A stretch of DNA of 64,000 nt, taken from Gnetum montanum (Eukaryota; Streptophyta; Gnetopsida; Gnetales; Gnetaceae). The stretch is from NCBI GenBank assembly GCA_015680685.1, contig MNCI01019113.1:416573-480572 (forward strand). The letters run 5' to 3'. Below are positions 31,890-43,116 of this stretch, piece after piece; positions within the stretch are counted from its first letter, which is position 1, and the number at the start of each line of letters is the position of its first letter. Under the pieces are notes generated by a model. The model was not told where the DNA came from. It did no database searches and saw only the letters and a list, made by a program, of their open reading frames with translations. The translations under genes were made by a program, and so were the position numbers.

Positions 31890-33320
31890 ATGACCAACAA
31901 GATTGATATTTTGGAAGGTTTCAAAGATTCAAAGAATGTTCTTGATTATAAGATTGATTCTTCATTAGAAGAAGAGCAAAAGAAGGTTTTTGAGTTTGGA
32001 ACAATTAGTGGATTAAAGACTAGAAGGTTGAGAAGATCAACCCTTTTATTTGGTTTGTTAGTTTATAAAATAAGATCTAAGAAGTGTATGAGTTCAAGAA
32101 TCTAAAGGAATAAGATGGAAAATCCTTGGTAAAGAATCACATCGTTAGGATTTCAAAACTACAATGATATTCCTAAGGTAGTTTATAAATATTTTCCTGA
32201 GCCTTTTATTCCTAGAAAAGCTTACTTAGCTAAAGAGTATATTCACATGTTTAAGTTAGCTTTAGCTCATGCAAATGTTCAACACCAAGATCAAGCCTAT
32301 AGATTATTTGAAGTAAATCTAAAGGATATGGCTTAGATTTGTTATTTAAACATGCCAAGCAATAGTATTGCAAGTTGGGATGATATGAGAAGCCTTTTCT
32401 TAGCCTAGTTTGGTGATTAATTAGATCAACAACAATTGTATTATGGGCTAATACAAGCTAAGCAAGGAGTTAAAGAATTAATTAGATATTTTAACATCAA
32501 ATTTCAACGAATTTGTGGGCTCTTTCAAAGACAATATAGACCATCAGATGAAATGCTTAGAGAAACTTATCTTAAGGCTGTCAACTCCAAAATTTTAGTT
32601 TGGTTAAGGGGAACTTCAAACTTAACTACAGTAAATGACTACTTTAGTGAAGCTATACAATTAGAAAAATAGTTGAAATTGAATCATGAAGAGATTGCTA
32701 CAACTAAAAAGAGAGAAGAAAATGTTATGATTCCTATGCAAGATTTTGCTCAATTTAAAGCTTTACTAGGTTGATCGCATATTAAGATAGAGTAAGAACT
32801 TGAAAGAAGAAAATTTGAAGAGGGACAATTAATGTAGGATATGTCCAACAAAATAGTGAAACTAGAAAAAGCCTTCGTAAGATTTAATATCAAGGAGGAA
32901 AAGAAAAATAGAAAAAATAAATATCAAAACACTAAGTTAGTAGAAGATGAGGATGATAGTGATCTTGTTGTTTCCAACTTCCTTGATATTGAATTTGATA
33001 ATGAGCTATCTAGTGTTCATTATGCAAGCAAATCTTCTAATTCTAGGTCTATTGATACTTCTTCTCTATCAAGTTTTGAAGAAGATATATCCTCAGATGA
33101 GGAGTGTAATAACAATGAGGAAAATGGATATAATTTGAGATCAAAAGGAAGACTAACTACTTCTATACCTCCAAATGTCATTGTTGATCCATATACTAAG
33201 AAAAAGGCTTTTGAGCCAAGTAGAAGAGAGAAAAATAAGAATAAAGAGAATCAAGTAGAACAGAGTACTCCAAATTAGTCTTTCAATAAATGGATAAAGA
33301 AACCAAGCTTTATTGGAGAT
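31890..33320 (+). pseudogene. Element G gag
   Basis: ATG at 31890 (MTNKIDILEGFKD) opens a single frame that stays in register through integrase. The capsid-like core lies at about 32190-32670: FPEPFIPRKAYLAKEYIHMF, SIASWDDMRSLFLA, YYGLIQAKQGVKELIRYFNI and NDYFSEAIQLEK. Stops replace likely Trp or Gln codons (DMA*ICYLN, FLA*FGD*LDQQQ). The C-terminal part is acidic, then basic (NEENGYNLRSKGRLTTSIPP). I saw no zinc knuckle. Role: particle formation and RNA packaging; inactive here. Confidence 0.8.
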
Positions 33321-33902
33321 GGAGAATATGATTTGATTGTAGATCTTAAACATGTCTAGGCCAATAGTAGCATATATCAATTACTACAAATAGGAGATCA
33401 ACAAAAAAAGGCTTTAGAGTTTATTAAAGGTAAAAGGAGGGTTAGAGAATTAGAGTTAAGTTATGTGTCTAACAACAATGAAAAATCAAAGGTTAGTTAG
33501 GATTGTATTCTTGATAAAGAAGCTCCTCCTTTTCTTTTGACAATGAAGTTAACAGATAAATATATGCATAATTGTTTGGTCAATTCTGGAGCCACATCTA
33601 CTATAATGCCATTTTCTATATGCAAGAAACTTGGTTTGATTCTTAAAAAATCAAATAAAAAGATTGTTCAAGTGGAAAACAGCAAAGTGAAGATTATGGG
33701 TCAATTACCAAATGTTCTATTAGAAATCGCTTCTGAACTTTGTGTCAAAAGTAGAGTAACTATTCAAGTGGTAGATATACTAGACTCACATAGTCTCTTA
33801 TGGAGTAGAAGTTGGAGTAATAATTTCTTAGGTTATATATCAATTGATTATTCACACATGTGGCTACTTTGGAAAGGGGAACCAAACCAAATATATGTGT
33901 AG
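33321..33902 (+). pseudogene. Element G protease
   Basis: In frame with gag. Conserved lead-in LLQIGDQQKKALEFIKGKRR, then LVNSGATSTIMPFSICKKLG at about 33576-33635. The catalytic Asp is replaced by Asn (DSG to NSG), whereas the related copy at 433-468 keeps it. Then VTIQVVDILDSHSLLWSRSW and SHMWLLWKGEPNQIYV, then a stop. It would be inactive even without the stops. Confidence 0.85.
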
Positions 33903-34019
33903 AGTAACCCTTTTATGATTAATAATATTACTTCAAATGGGAAACATAAAATTATTGAGAAAAAGACTTTCAAAACCAAAATTTGTACACTTAAAGAAAC
34001 TTATAGTTCCAAAAGATAA

Positions 34020-34480
34020 GAATCTAAAGATGAGAACAAATGGGAATTGTACTTTTATGGCTCATGTAATTCTAAAGATGGAGGAGTTGGGATAGTGATA
34101 ATAAGAAATGATTCACCAGAAATTCTAAAGGCAATTCATCTATCTTTCCCTTGTACTAACAACAAGGTTGAATATGAAGCTTTGTGTATTGCTATTAGAA
34201 TAGGGTTGAAAAAAGAAATCAAGGGAATTAGTGTAAAAGGAGATTCATGATTAGTTTGTGAACAAGTTAAAGGCAATTTCATAGTGAAAAACTCATTTTT
34301 ATGACCTTCTAAACAACTTGTCTGCAAAGTGTTAGAATAGTTTCAACACTACCAGATAGAACATATAGGTGAAGAAGGTAATTATATATTAGATGACTTA
34401 GCAAAAGAAACTTTGACATTAGACATGCAAAAGATAGAAGGATATGGGCATGTAATGATTGAAGAAGAACATCAACCCTT
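34020..34480 (+). pseudogene. Element G archaeal-type RNase H, placed before RT
   Basis: In frame, between protease and RT. LYFYGSCNSKDGGVGIVIIR shows the RNase H start with the first catalytic Asp changed to Tyr. PCTNNKVEYEALCIAIRIGL carries the Glu, ISVKGDS*LVCEQVKG the next Asp, and YILDDLAKETL the last. NN..EYEAL and GDS.LV are signatures of the archaeal-type RNase H of plant Tat elements, where it normally sits after RT-RNase H (as in element A at 6390). The upstream position here is unusual. Confidence 0.8.
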
Positions 34481-34869
34481 AGTACTAGATAACATAAAAC
34501 ATTTACAAGTATTTAAGGAGGATGATCAAGTACTTAAGTTCATAAGAAACAAACAAGAATTCAAAGGTTAATTCATACCTGAGACGATGTCAAAATCTAA
34601 GGAAAATTTCATTCCTAAAAGGATAATTGCTTATGAATATGAGTTTGTGAAAAATTTGTTTACCAGAAAAGATATACAAAATCCTAATGATCAATATTTC
34701 AAAGAAGTAAATATTGGATCTAATTAGATGCCCAAAATTTTAAATATCACAAAGGAAAATAATTTAGTTTTCAAGAAAAACTTGTTATCACACATAAAAA
34801 ATAATTTTGACAATTTTTCTTAGTGTTATGACGATCTTAAGACTTTTTGACTAGATACACATAAAATTC

Positions 34870-36010
34870 CTTTAGTAGAAAGTTGTAAAACTGTTAAGCA
34901 AAAATAAAGGAAATTCAATACATCATTTGAACTAGCTATGGAAGTCGAGATCAAGAAGTTATTACAAGATCGAATCATATATCCAATTTGATATTTGACA
35001 TGGTTTTCTTAGCTTGTTCTGGTAAGAAAGAAAAATGGTAACATTAGGCTTTGTGTAGACTTTAGGAATTTAAATGAAGCTTCAAAGAAGGATAAGTATC
35101 CACTTCCTAGAGTTGATGAAATGTTGATCAGAGTATCAAGTTATCAAGTATATTCTTTCTTAGATGGTTTTTCAAGCTATAATCAGATCATGGTAGATAA
35201 AAATGATAGATATAAGAGAACATTTATCATCAAATGGAGAACTTTTGCTTACCAAAGAATGCCATTTGGATTGTCAAATGATGGAGCTACTTTTCAAAGA
35301 GCAATGGATTTAGTGTTTAAAGGTTTAATAGGAAAATTTATTAGGGCTTTTTTAGATGATATTACCATATTTTCAAAAAGAAAGCAAGATCATATTGGTC
35401 ATATTCAACAAGTTTTTGATAGATGTCATGAGTATGATATTTCATTAAACTCTAAGAAGTGTATCTTTGGAGTTACATTTGGGAGTTTACTAGGCCATAT
35501 GATTTGTCAAGAAGGAATTGCTATAGATAATTCTTGAGTCCAAGCAGTACAGAATATTGAGCATCCTACAAGTAAAAAATCTCTTAGATCTTTCTTTGGA
35601 AAGATAAATTTTGTTAAGACATTTATCCCTTGATTCACCAAAATTACTAAACCTTTGATACATATGCTAAAAAAAAACATCCAAGTAGAGAAAACACCAG
35701 CATCAGAGAAACCTTTAGTAGAAATTAGAAAGGCCATTGAAAAGGCTCCATATTTGATAAAACCTAAATTAAAAGAAGATTTTTGGTTGTATGCTTTTGC
35801 TTTTAATGATTTTGTTGCTGCTGTCTTAACTCAGAGGAATGAAGGTCAAGATGAACCAATTGGATTTTTTAGGTATTAGTTGAAAGGTTTTGAACTAAAT
35901 TATTTAGAATTGGAAAAACAAGCATTTGTAGTCATTAAAGAACTTTAGCATTTTAAATATTAACTAGAAAGTTCATTAGTTCATATTATGCTAAACAAAC
36001 CTATAGTCAA
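34870..36010 (+). pseudogene. Element G reverse transcriptase and RNase H
   Basis: Same frame. RT palm and fingers: VRKKNGNIRLCVDFRNLNEA, YPLPRVDEMLIRVSSYQVYS, FLDGFSSYNQIMVDKND, RMPFGLSNDGATFQRAMDL and catalytic FLDDITIFSK at about 35349-35378 (FLDD in place of the more common YxDD). Then a connection (IQVEKTPASEKPLVEIRKAI) and the normal RNase H (FWLYAFAFNDFVAAVLTQ, PIGFFRY). Stretches of over 130 codons are open. Confidence 0.88.
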
Positions 36011-37440
36011 AGAATTATTAGCATAAAATAAAATTGGATTGAAAAGAGGAAAGTGGCTTATAGAGCTCCAAGGTTTCAGATTTTCATTGAAAATATGCAA
36101 AACAGTTAAGGGAATGGGATTAGCCAAGTTAATGGCTAGAGAAAATGAAGCATGTGTGCTTAATACTTATAAAGAAAATTGGTATGACAAAATTTTAAAG
36201 TTATTTAATATAAGGAAAGTTCTAAATAATTTAACTACAAGTCAAAAAAGAACTTTCTTCAAGAAAGCACATAAAGTTGTGGTTAGAGATGATATATTAT
36301 ATAGAAAGAATTTTAGAGGGGTTTTGTTGGAATGCGTTCATAATGATCAAATTGGTCCCATATTAGAACAATTCCAAAATCATTCTAATTTATTTTATGA
36401 ATCCCCTAAATCAACTATGCAACATATACTTGAATACAGATATTATTGGCCTAGTATGTATCAAGATATTACTTTGAAAATTCAAAGATGTTATAAATGT
36501 CAAATTCATGGACCAAAAATAAAAAAGGCTAGAGCTCCCTTAAAACTAGTAATTGTGGATAGACCATTTTAGCAATGGGGTTTGGATTTCATTGGTACAA
36601 TTACTTCTTGAAGAGCTAGGCATAAGTTCATTCTCATGGCTACTAATTACTTCACTAAATGGTTTGAAGCAAAAGCTCTAAGAAGTTCAGTATCAGATTT
36701 AATTAAGTTTTTGGAAGATCAAGTCTTAAATCATTTTGGTCTACTCAAAGTATTAGTATTTGATAATGGATCTACTTTTTAGTTTGAAGAATTCATAACA
36801 TGGGAATTAGAAAAATCCATTTTCATATATTCTTCTTCCAATTATTATCCTCAAAATAATGGCTTAGTTGAATCTACAAATAAAAAGCTTATTCCCTATA
36901 TTCAAAAACTTATGGATGGAAATTTAGGAAATCGGATTGCTTATCTACAATCTACATTATGGATGAATCGTGTTAGGTTTAAGAAGGCTATTGGAACATG
37001 ACCTTATAACTTAGTCTATGGTTTGCCTGCAAGAATTACAAACAAGATTATAAGTTCAGCTTCAAATTTTGTACAAAGGTATAGTAAGAAAACTGATAAA
37101 GATAGAAGTTTTATGACCTTGCTCATCAAGAGAGAAGTTGAGATAGATAGAGCAAAGGATAATTTGTTAAAAAGCACGTCTCAAGTCAAAAGATGATTCG
37201 ATAAAAAAACTTTGAAAAGAACTTTATGAATAGGAGACCTTGTCTTGCTATGGAATATGAAGAAACTAAATAAGTTCACACCAACATGGATTTGTCCATT
37301 TCAGATTACGAAACAATTATCCAAGGAGACTTATAAATTATCAACATTAGATGGTATGGAATTGTAGTTTCCATNGTCATGTTTAACCATGACATATATG
37401 TTCTATCTGTATGATCAGATAAGTCTATTTAGTATTTTAA
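36011..37440 (+). pseudogene. Element G integrase
   Basis: Same frame, with an open 177-codon stretch at 36039-36572. Zinc-finger region ends YYWPSMYQDITLKIQRCYKC (CxxC seen). Core: QWGLDFIGTI (first Asp), FILMATNYFTKWFEAKAL, VLVFDNGSTF (second Asp) and NYYPQNNGLVESTNKK (Glu). Then LQSTLWMNRVRFKKAI and GDLVLLWNMKKLNKFTPTWI, typical of the C-terminal part. All three DDE residues remain, but several stops interrupt. An N lies at 37375 near the end. No chromodomain seen. Confidence 0.88.
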
Positions 37441-37822
37441 AATAAAATAAAATAAAAACTAACATATGTTCATGTTAAGTATGAGTTTAAAAATATTTAA
37501 TTAAAAATATTAGTTGAATTATTAAATTTATATTATCCTAAGTAATCATTACTTGAGATGAGTAGAGTAGAAGTGGTGGTTAATTAATAATTTAGTTGGA
37601 AGTAATTCCAATAATTAAATGGTAAAATTCAAATTGGCATAGGTTAATGATTAGAAAGAAATTAATATGGACAAAGGTGGCAAGGCTGGTTAGCAAGATT
37701 TTGTGGGAATTTCAAATTTATTTACCATTAGAAGAAGAGACATGGATTTCTTAAGATTACATCATTTTCCAATTCAAATTATGAGTAAAGAAAGCTAGCA
37801 AAGAGTGTAGATTTGAGAAAGG
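37441..37822 (+). mobile_element. Element G spacer between integrase and the 3' ORF
   Basis: AT-rich, with AATAAAATAAAAT runs; nothing coding seen. Confidence 0.5.
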
Positions 37823-38311
37823 ATGGTTCTTGGTGAAAGAGTAATGGGAAGACCATTTATCCCATATGTAATGGGATGTTGCCCAAAACATGTTCTAAGA
37901 GCTTGTTGCAAAGTAAAAGCCCATGGAGCATCAAGAGAAAGTCCATTCCTACTTTGACTTTCTGATGAGTTCATGTTTCTTATTGGTGGACTTTCTATAG
38001 AAGCCAATGTTTGGGGTAGACTTCATGAATGTGACAGTCAAGTAGAAAATCAAAACAATTCTAATAAAGATGATTCTTGGGGAGAGACATTTGTATCTCA
38101 AGATACAAAAGTATCTAATTGGGATATGCCTCAAGAATCAACAAAAAAGGTAGATGTAAAGGAGATGGATGCAAAGAAAACAAGAATAGTTGAAGAAAGA
38201 ATGGATGAAGACAATGCATTAATTACAACTAAAATAGTGTATGAAAGGATTCAAGACAAGAGGATTCCCAAGAAAGTTATTTTAACCATCCACTTCCCAT
38301 TCATTGAATAG
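37823..38311 (+). pseudogene. Element G 3' ORF, unknown function
   Basis: ATG at 37823 opens 163 codons with one internal TGA (37961) and a stop at 38309-38311. The N-terminal part is Cys-rich (GRPFIPYVMGCCPKHVLRAC, then C again). The middle is acidic and polar, and the end is basic-acidic with MRIP/KRIPKKVILTIHFPF. I recognise no family. The tail is shared with the deletion derivative ending at 1034, which shows it belongs to the element. It lies downstream of integrase, separated by about 380 bases, so it would need its own translation route. The single stop in 163 codons is modest decay for this region. Confidence 0.55.
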
Positions 38312-38485
38312 TTTGTATAAAGTCTTGATGTACAGTTCTTTAAGTTTTTATTAGGGGTGAGGTTTCTATTTCATTAAACCTCAAATTTAATAAAAGTTTT
38401 CCTAAGAAAAATATTTCTCGCTTTTCATGTAAATGTTGAATAAAATTGTTGTTTCTCAACTAACATTGGTAACTTAAAAAAAATT

Positions 38486-38500
38486 AAGGAGGGTAAGAAA
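38486..38500 (+). other. Polypurine tract of element G
   Basis: AAGGAGGGTAAGAAA directly before TGTTATCACATTT. Confidence 0.75.
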
Positions 38501-39366
38501 TGTTATCACATTTAACCATTTGAAGGAATAGGCATAAAGGGGGATTTTGTCTATTGTATGGTCTATTTTGAATTTTTAAAAATAAAATATAATGATAATG
38601 AGAATAATGAGGATTTTTTGGAAAAAGAAATAAATTGGGTTCTAAGTTCCATTCTTGATGGTAGTGAGCAAGACACGGATGTGGAATACCCATCTTTACT
38701 TAAAATGAACATCCAAGTTGATGCTTATATAGAATTTGTTCATAGAAGTGATCATGCAAAAAGAGTAAGAATGACTGAACTTTCTAGTGAAGCAAAAAGA
38801 AAAAAACCTCATAAATTAGATTTTTGTTCATATTCCTCCTATTATTCAAGTTTTCTTGTAGCAAATTAGTTGTGTGTGTAATTCATAACTAAAAATAGAG
38901 AATGTGGATTCAGAAATTTAAATTTGAACAATATGTTTACATGACACACTTAATTAGAAAATATTTTTGAAGCATGTAGGCTTATTATCTTAAAAATATT
39001 AGAGATATGTTTTATAACAATTAGATGAAATATGATATAAATAAAATTATTTCTAATTTCCAGTGTGAGGCAACATTCAATAAAAAATCCATCAAATCAA
39101 GCCACGATTTTGACATAGTTAATTAAACAAGTTAAACAATGATATTAGAATTTGGAGAGTAGGGGATTGCCCAAATATCACCTACCAGGAAATAAGCACA
39201 TAAGTGTGCAATCCAATAAGATATTTCCATGGTTTGTTGCTAATTGAAATCGTGATTCTAAAATTGTCCACAAGAAAATGAAGGTGTCAACGACCTCGAA
39301 ACTAGTGAGCACCTAAATCGTGTTCAAGGAACTTGTTGGTGGTCACATCCCAAATAGTTTTCAACA
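38501..39366 (+). mobile_element. Element G 3' LTR
   Basis: TGTTATC...CAACA termini, 866 bases, TATA box at 39036. It matches 16674-17465 plus 31690-31780. A 103-codon ORF in U3 (38558-38869, VYFEFLKIKYNDNENNED...) corresponds to the ORF at 16816-17130. Confidence 0.85.
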
Positions 39367-39371
39367 AGGTC
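39367..39371. repeat. Right target-site duplication of element G
   Basis: AGGTC, against AGGTT at 16669-16673. Confidence 0.6.
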
Positions 39372-41980
39372 ATAAATGGTCCAGGCTATTTCCTCTACAT
39401 GCACTAATGCTAGAATATCTCACAAGGTAGTGTAGGGAACATCACATTCATGTTGACAAACAATGCTACAAATTATTTACATTCAAAATCAAATGTATGG
39501 ACAAGGTTCTATAGCTTCTAGTAGTGACTTATTCTTGTGGTTAGGTTCTCAGTAATAAATCTTTGATTAGTGAATTTGATTTTGAGAACCTTAAGCTTTA
39601 CATTGGCCACTTCCAACTTTTGTTTAGTCTCTTTATGGAGCTTGAACTCTACCTAATAGAGGAGGTCAGAGTTAGCCATATGCTTTTCTAAGTCTAATAT
39701 GACTCTCTTTGCTATCAGCATTGCCAAGTTTACGTATCATAGGTTGGAAAGCTCCATGTATTTAATCATCTCCTTGATCTAAAACTCCTTTAGGTGGATC
39801 TCTGCTTAGTTGTATGCATTGAGGCCATCAAACATTTTCTTCAGCTTTACAAACTCGATCTTTTCTCATTGATTTTCTTAAGCATTCCAACTTGTTCCCT
39901 ATAGTGATTTTTGACTTGTTCATAATTTAGAACCTCATTGTTCCAAGTGGTGATCTCAATTGTAGTCTTTTGGTAAAGGGCATGAACCTTGCCCATCAAG
40001 ATATTGTTATTTTATGCAGCCAACTTTCTCAAATTGAGGTTTACCTTGGTAAGATGTTTCTATTGCTGGTGAATGTATTCCGCCATTTAGTTTTTCTATT
40101 ACTTAGTATTTCATAGGTGATGATTGTTTTGGGTTAGTGCCATATTTTCCTTATGAATTTGTTCAAGGTCACAAATGGAGAAATTCATCATTGCCTTTGA
40201 TAGTGATGCATCCAAAATTAAGATCTCTTTGGAATTCTTAGCCTCTTAGCATCTGTGTTGAAGCTATTAGAAAGCTTCCACCATGATTAGCTCTAACTTG
40301 AGAATGACAAGGTTCAAAAAGTAGGCTATGAGTTTTACAACCTTGGAAGCCAACTGTTGGTTACTAATGATGACCTCCTTGAGTTATGTGTTTGTGATTA
40401 GTAGCTTGCCCCTTATCTCTAGCAGTTGAAGTGGGGTAGTTGAAAGATCAAATATTTCCAAAATTGGTTACTAGGATTCCACCAATTACTACAACACTTC
40501 TTTGTGCTGGGCTGCACTCACCCATCCATTCTCTGCTCCTATTGATGCTTGTACATCTGCCATGGTAGCAACATTAGGGATAGATGCTATATGAGCACTT
40601 AGAGCTTCTCTAGTTTGATCCACCATGAATTCTATTGCTATCTCTTAGCCCTTGTGTGGCATAATTAGGATAGTTTCTTCCTCACCTACTTCTAGCATTA
40701 CAAAAAAGGCTACTACATTCCTAGATATTTTGAGGAAAGCTTGTTTTGGTATGGACATAGTGACTTCTTTGACACTAGGATTAGAGTGAACAAGTGCCTG
40801 GTTTCTTTGTGAAGAGAATGACAGGATCATCTCATCATCTAGCTAGATGATGGTCCTTGTGATCTCATTTAGATGGCTTATGGTTGGTTTATACATTGAA
40901 TATTCTTCACCACCTCTGGAGGCTTTTTGTTATTGCAATTGCTACTCTCTAAGTTTCATTAGATACTCTATAGTAGCCAAAATTTTTGGTATTATCTCCA
41001 GTGTTGCAAGTGGTGGTGGTTGTTATTATTCTTCCTCTTGAACCTTGGTAGGTCCTTTATCTTTTATCATTTCTTACCATGATGCAGCAAGAGCTCTATA
41101 AACCACATCATTTGAGTAGCAGGATATCCCTTTCCTTTTAAAAATTTTTTGATGAGGCATGAAAACGGAAGTGTCTTCCAACCATTTTTATTCTTCTTGA
41201 AATGCTTTTCTATTTCAAGGAAAATGAGCTAGGGTAGTTTGACTAGAAACTTTTTTCTTAGAGCCATACATGCCTTAATAGAGAAGGTAGTTATCTAGCT
41301 TGGCCATCATGTTGGATTAAGGTGATTGGCAATGATCTTGAAATGGCTCGTTCCACCTTAGTTAGGGCACTGTATTCCTTACAGTCCACTCCATAGTAAT
41401 GTTGAACCCACTCTTAACTTCTACGTCTGCCTTAGTAGATATCTTTTCTAGGTTTGCCCTAGTGTTGGGTAATCCAAGGGCTTCTACTATTGCTTCAATT
41501 GAATTAGAGATGGTGATGTATTTTATTTTAATAGTCACATCCCCTTGTCATTTGTTTTAGAAGAGATAAGTTTTCCTTATGTATCATTCTCTACTAGTTG
41601 AGAGAATGGACGATAAGTGGAAACCCTTGTAGCTATGTTCTAACTTCCTCTAGTGCAAGCTCTAGGAAAGGTCCAAGATTTAGTTCCTATAGGATGGAAC
41701 CATGAATTTCTTTGGTGAAGACCTTCTCTAAATAGGCCTTTGTGAGTGTGACCTCAAGATTAGGTTGTATTCTTGGGACCTCATTCTACCTAAATTCCCT
41801 TGTTTTGACTATGGGAATCTAGTAGATAGATTTCACCTTAGGTTCCCCATGTAGGGCCCCAATAACATGGGTGGCCTCGGCTACTTTCTCTTGGGGTTGT
41901 TGTTGCCCCCTTCCACCATGTGCTCATTTCTCCCTAGGTTATGATGGCCCTTCAACATGTGGTTCTTATTTAGTTGTCAT
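39372..41980 (-). pseudogene. Element F 3' ORF, main part
   Basis: Minus-strand coding relic from ATG at 41980 (MTTK, then EPHVEGPS) to 39372, where element G cuts it; the end lies at 16309-16668. Frames change several times and stops are frequent. The shared domain is near 41680-41455: ILQELNLGPFLELALEEV, then GDVTIKIKYITISNSIEAIV, EALGLPNT. The rest is long and Leu/Lys/Glu-rich, consistent with coiled coil. Homologues: J (57624-54700), D (19796, shorter) and K (63440 onward). The position after integrase and before the polypurine tract fits the env-like/extra ORF slot of Athila elements; the function is not known. Confidence 0.55.
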
Positions 41981-43116
41981 CTGTGATCACAAACATAACC
42001 TAGGGTTTGTCATTTGGATATAATCTTATTTTATTTAGATATCTTTCTTAGTTTAATCAAGTTAGGTTTATTGATCAAAAGTTGGAATTTTAGCATTAAG
42101 TTCTTGTTTAGTGATCACAAGTGTATGATATTATTTTATTTATGCTTTATTAAAGATTGGCTATTGATATTAAATCTTATGATTATTAAATTAATATTAT
42201 TTAAATATCTTATTCATGAGGTGTTATAAAATGTTTTGAAGTTTTTTTTTATAAAAACATAGTGTTTGATTCTCCCATGATGTAAAGTGTACCTCCAATA
42301 GCTTGAGGATTAAAGAAAGGGTAAAAATAGGTAAATGATTATTAAGTTATGGCTCCTAGAAGAATTTGGGCTCTGAAAAATTGCAAAATCTCCTCTTGTG
42401 TTTTGAAGAATTTAGTCATGTGGAATGAGTAATTTGAGGATATTCCTAATGCGAAAGTAGAGCGAAATTGAATGATGCAAGCTATCAAGATGATTGAGAT
42501 CACAATGAGGCATAGGGTTAAGGAGTTAAACTTGAAGTAAACCAAATGATATGCAAGTGAGTCTTCCACAAAGTAGGCTTATGCCTAATATGTCCATGCA
42601 TAACCTCATCACAAGGAATATGTAAGCAACCTAGATAATAAATGGTTATTCAAGTTAAACATTGTACACATATGAGGGATCATCTTATGATTATGAAAAC
42701 TATAAAATAAAACTATTAACTGATCATGACATGAGGTAGTAAGGTTGTAGAAAATGGAGTGTGAGAATGGTAGAAAGAGAACAGTAGAGGAAAAATCTAC
42801 ATCATGGTCTCATGAGATCCTTTGTAAAATTTATGAATAGATGATCTGATATTGGTTCATCTTAAGTCTTAACAAGTACATTCCAATGACAATGGCCTCA
42901 CATTAACATATTCTTTCTCTCCTATCATCATGAGCTTACAACAATCAGAAAGGACAATCACCACTTCAAGAGAAGAAGAAAAAAGAAGAATGTAGTAGAT
43001 AAAGCCTTAGTTAGAGGGGTGCCTTTAGACATGGGTAACATGTCTTTCCAACCTCATAACTAGTGCTTGTAGCCCAAGGAATTATGAGAGATGTGTGCTT
43101 TTACTCTAGGGACAAC
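41981..43116 (-). mobile_element. Element F spacer, non-coding
   Basis: AT-rich. Matches element D around 20470-21060, for example GCAAGT.AGTC.TCC.CAAAGTAGG at about 42553. No protein read. Confidence 0.5.

Noticed and set aside
39298-39366. Extra exon-like similarity between 31690 and 39300
   Set aside because: Explained as the U5 end of the two G LTRs, not as a coding repeat.
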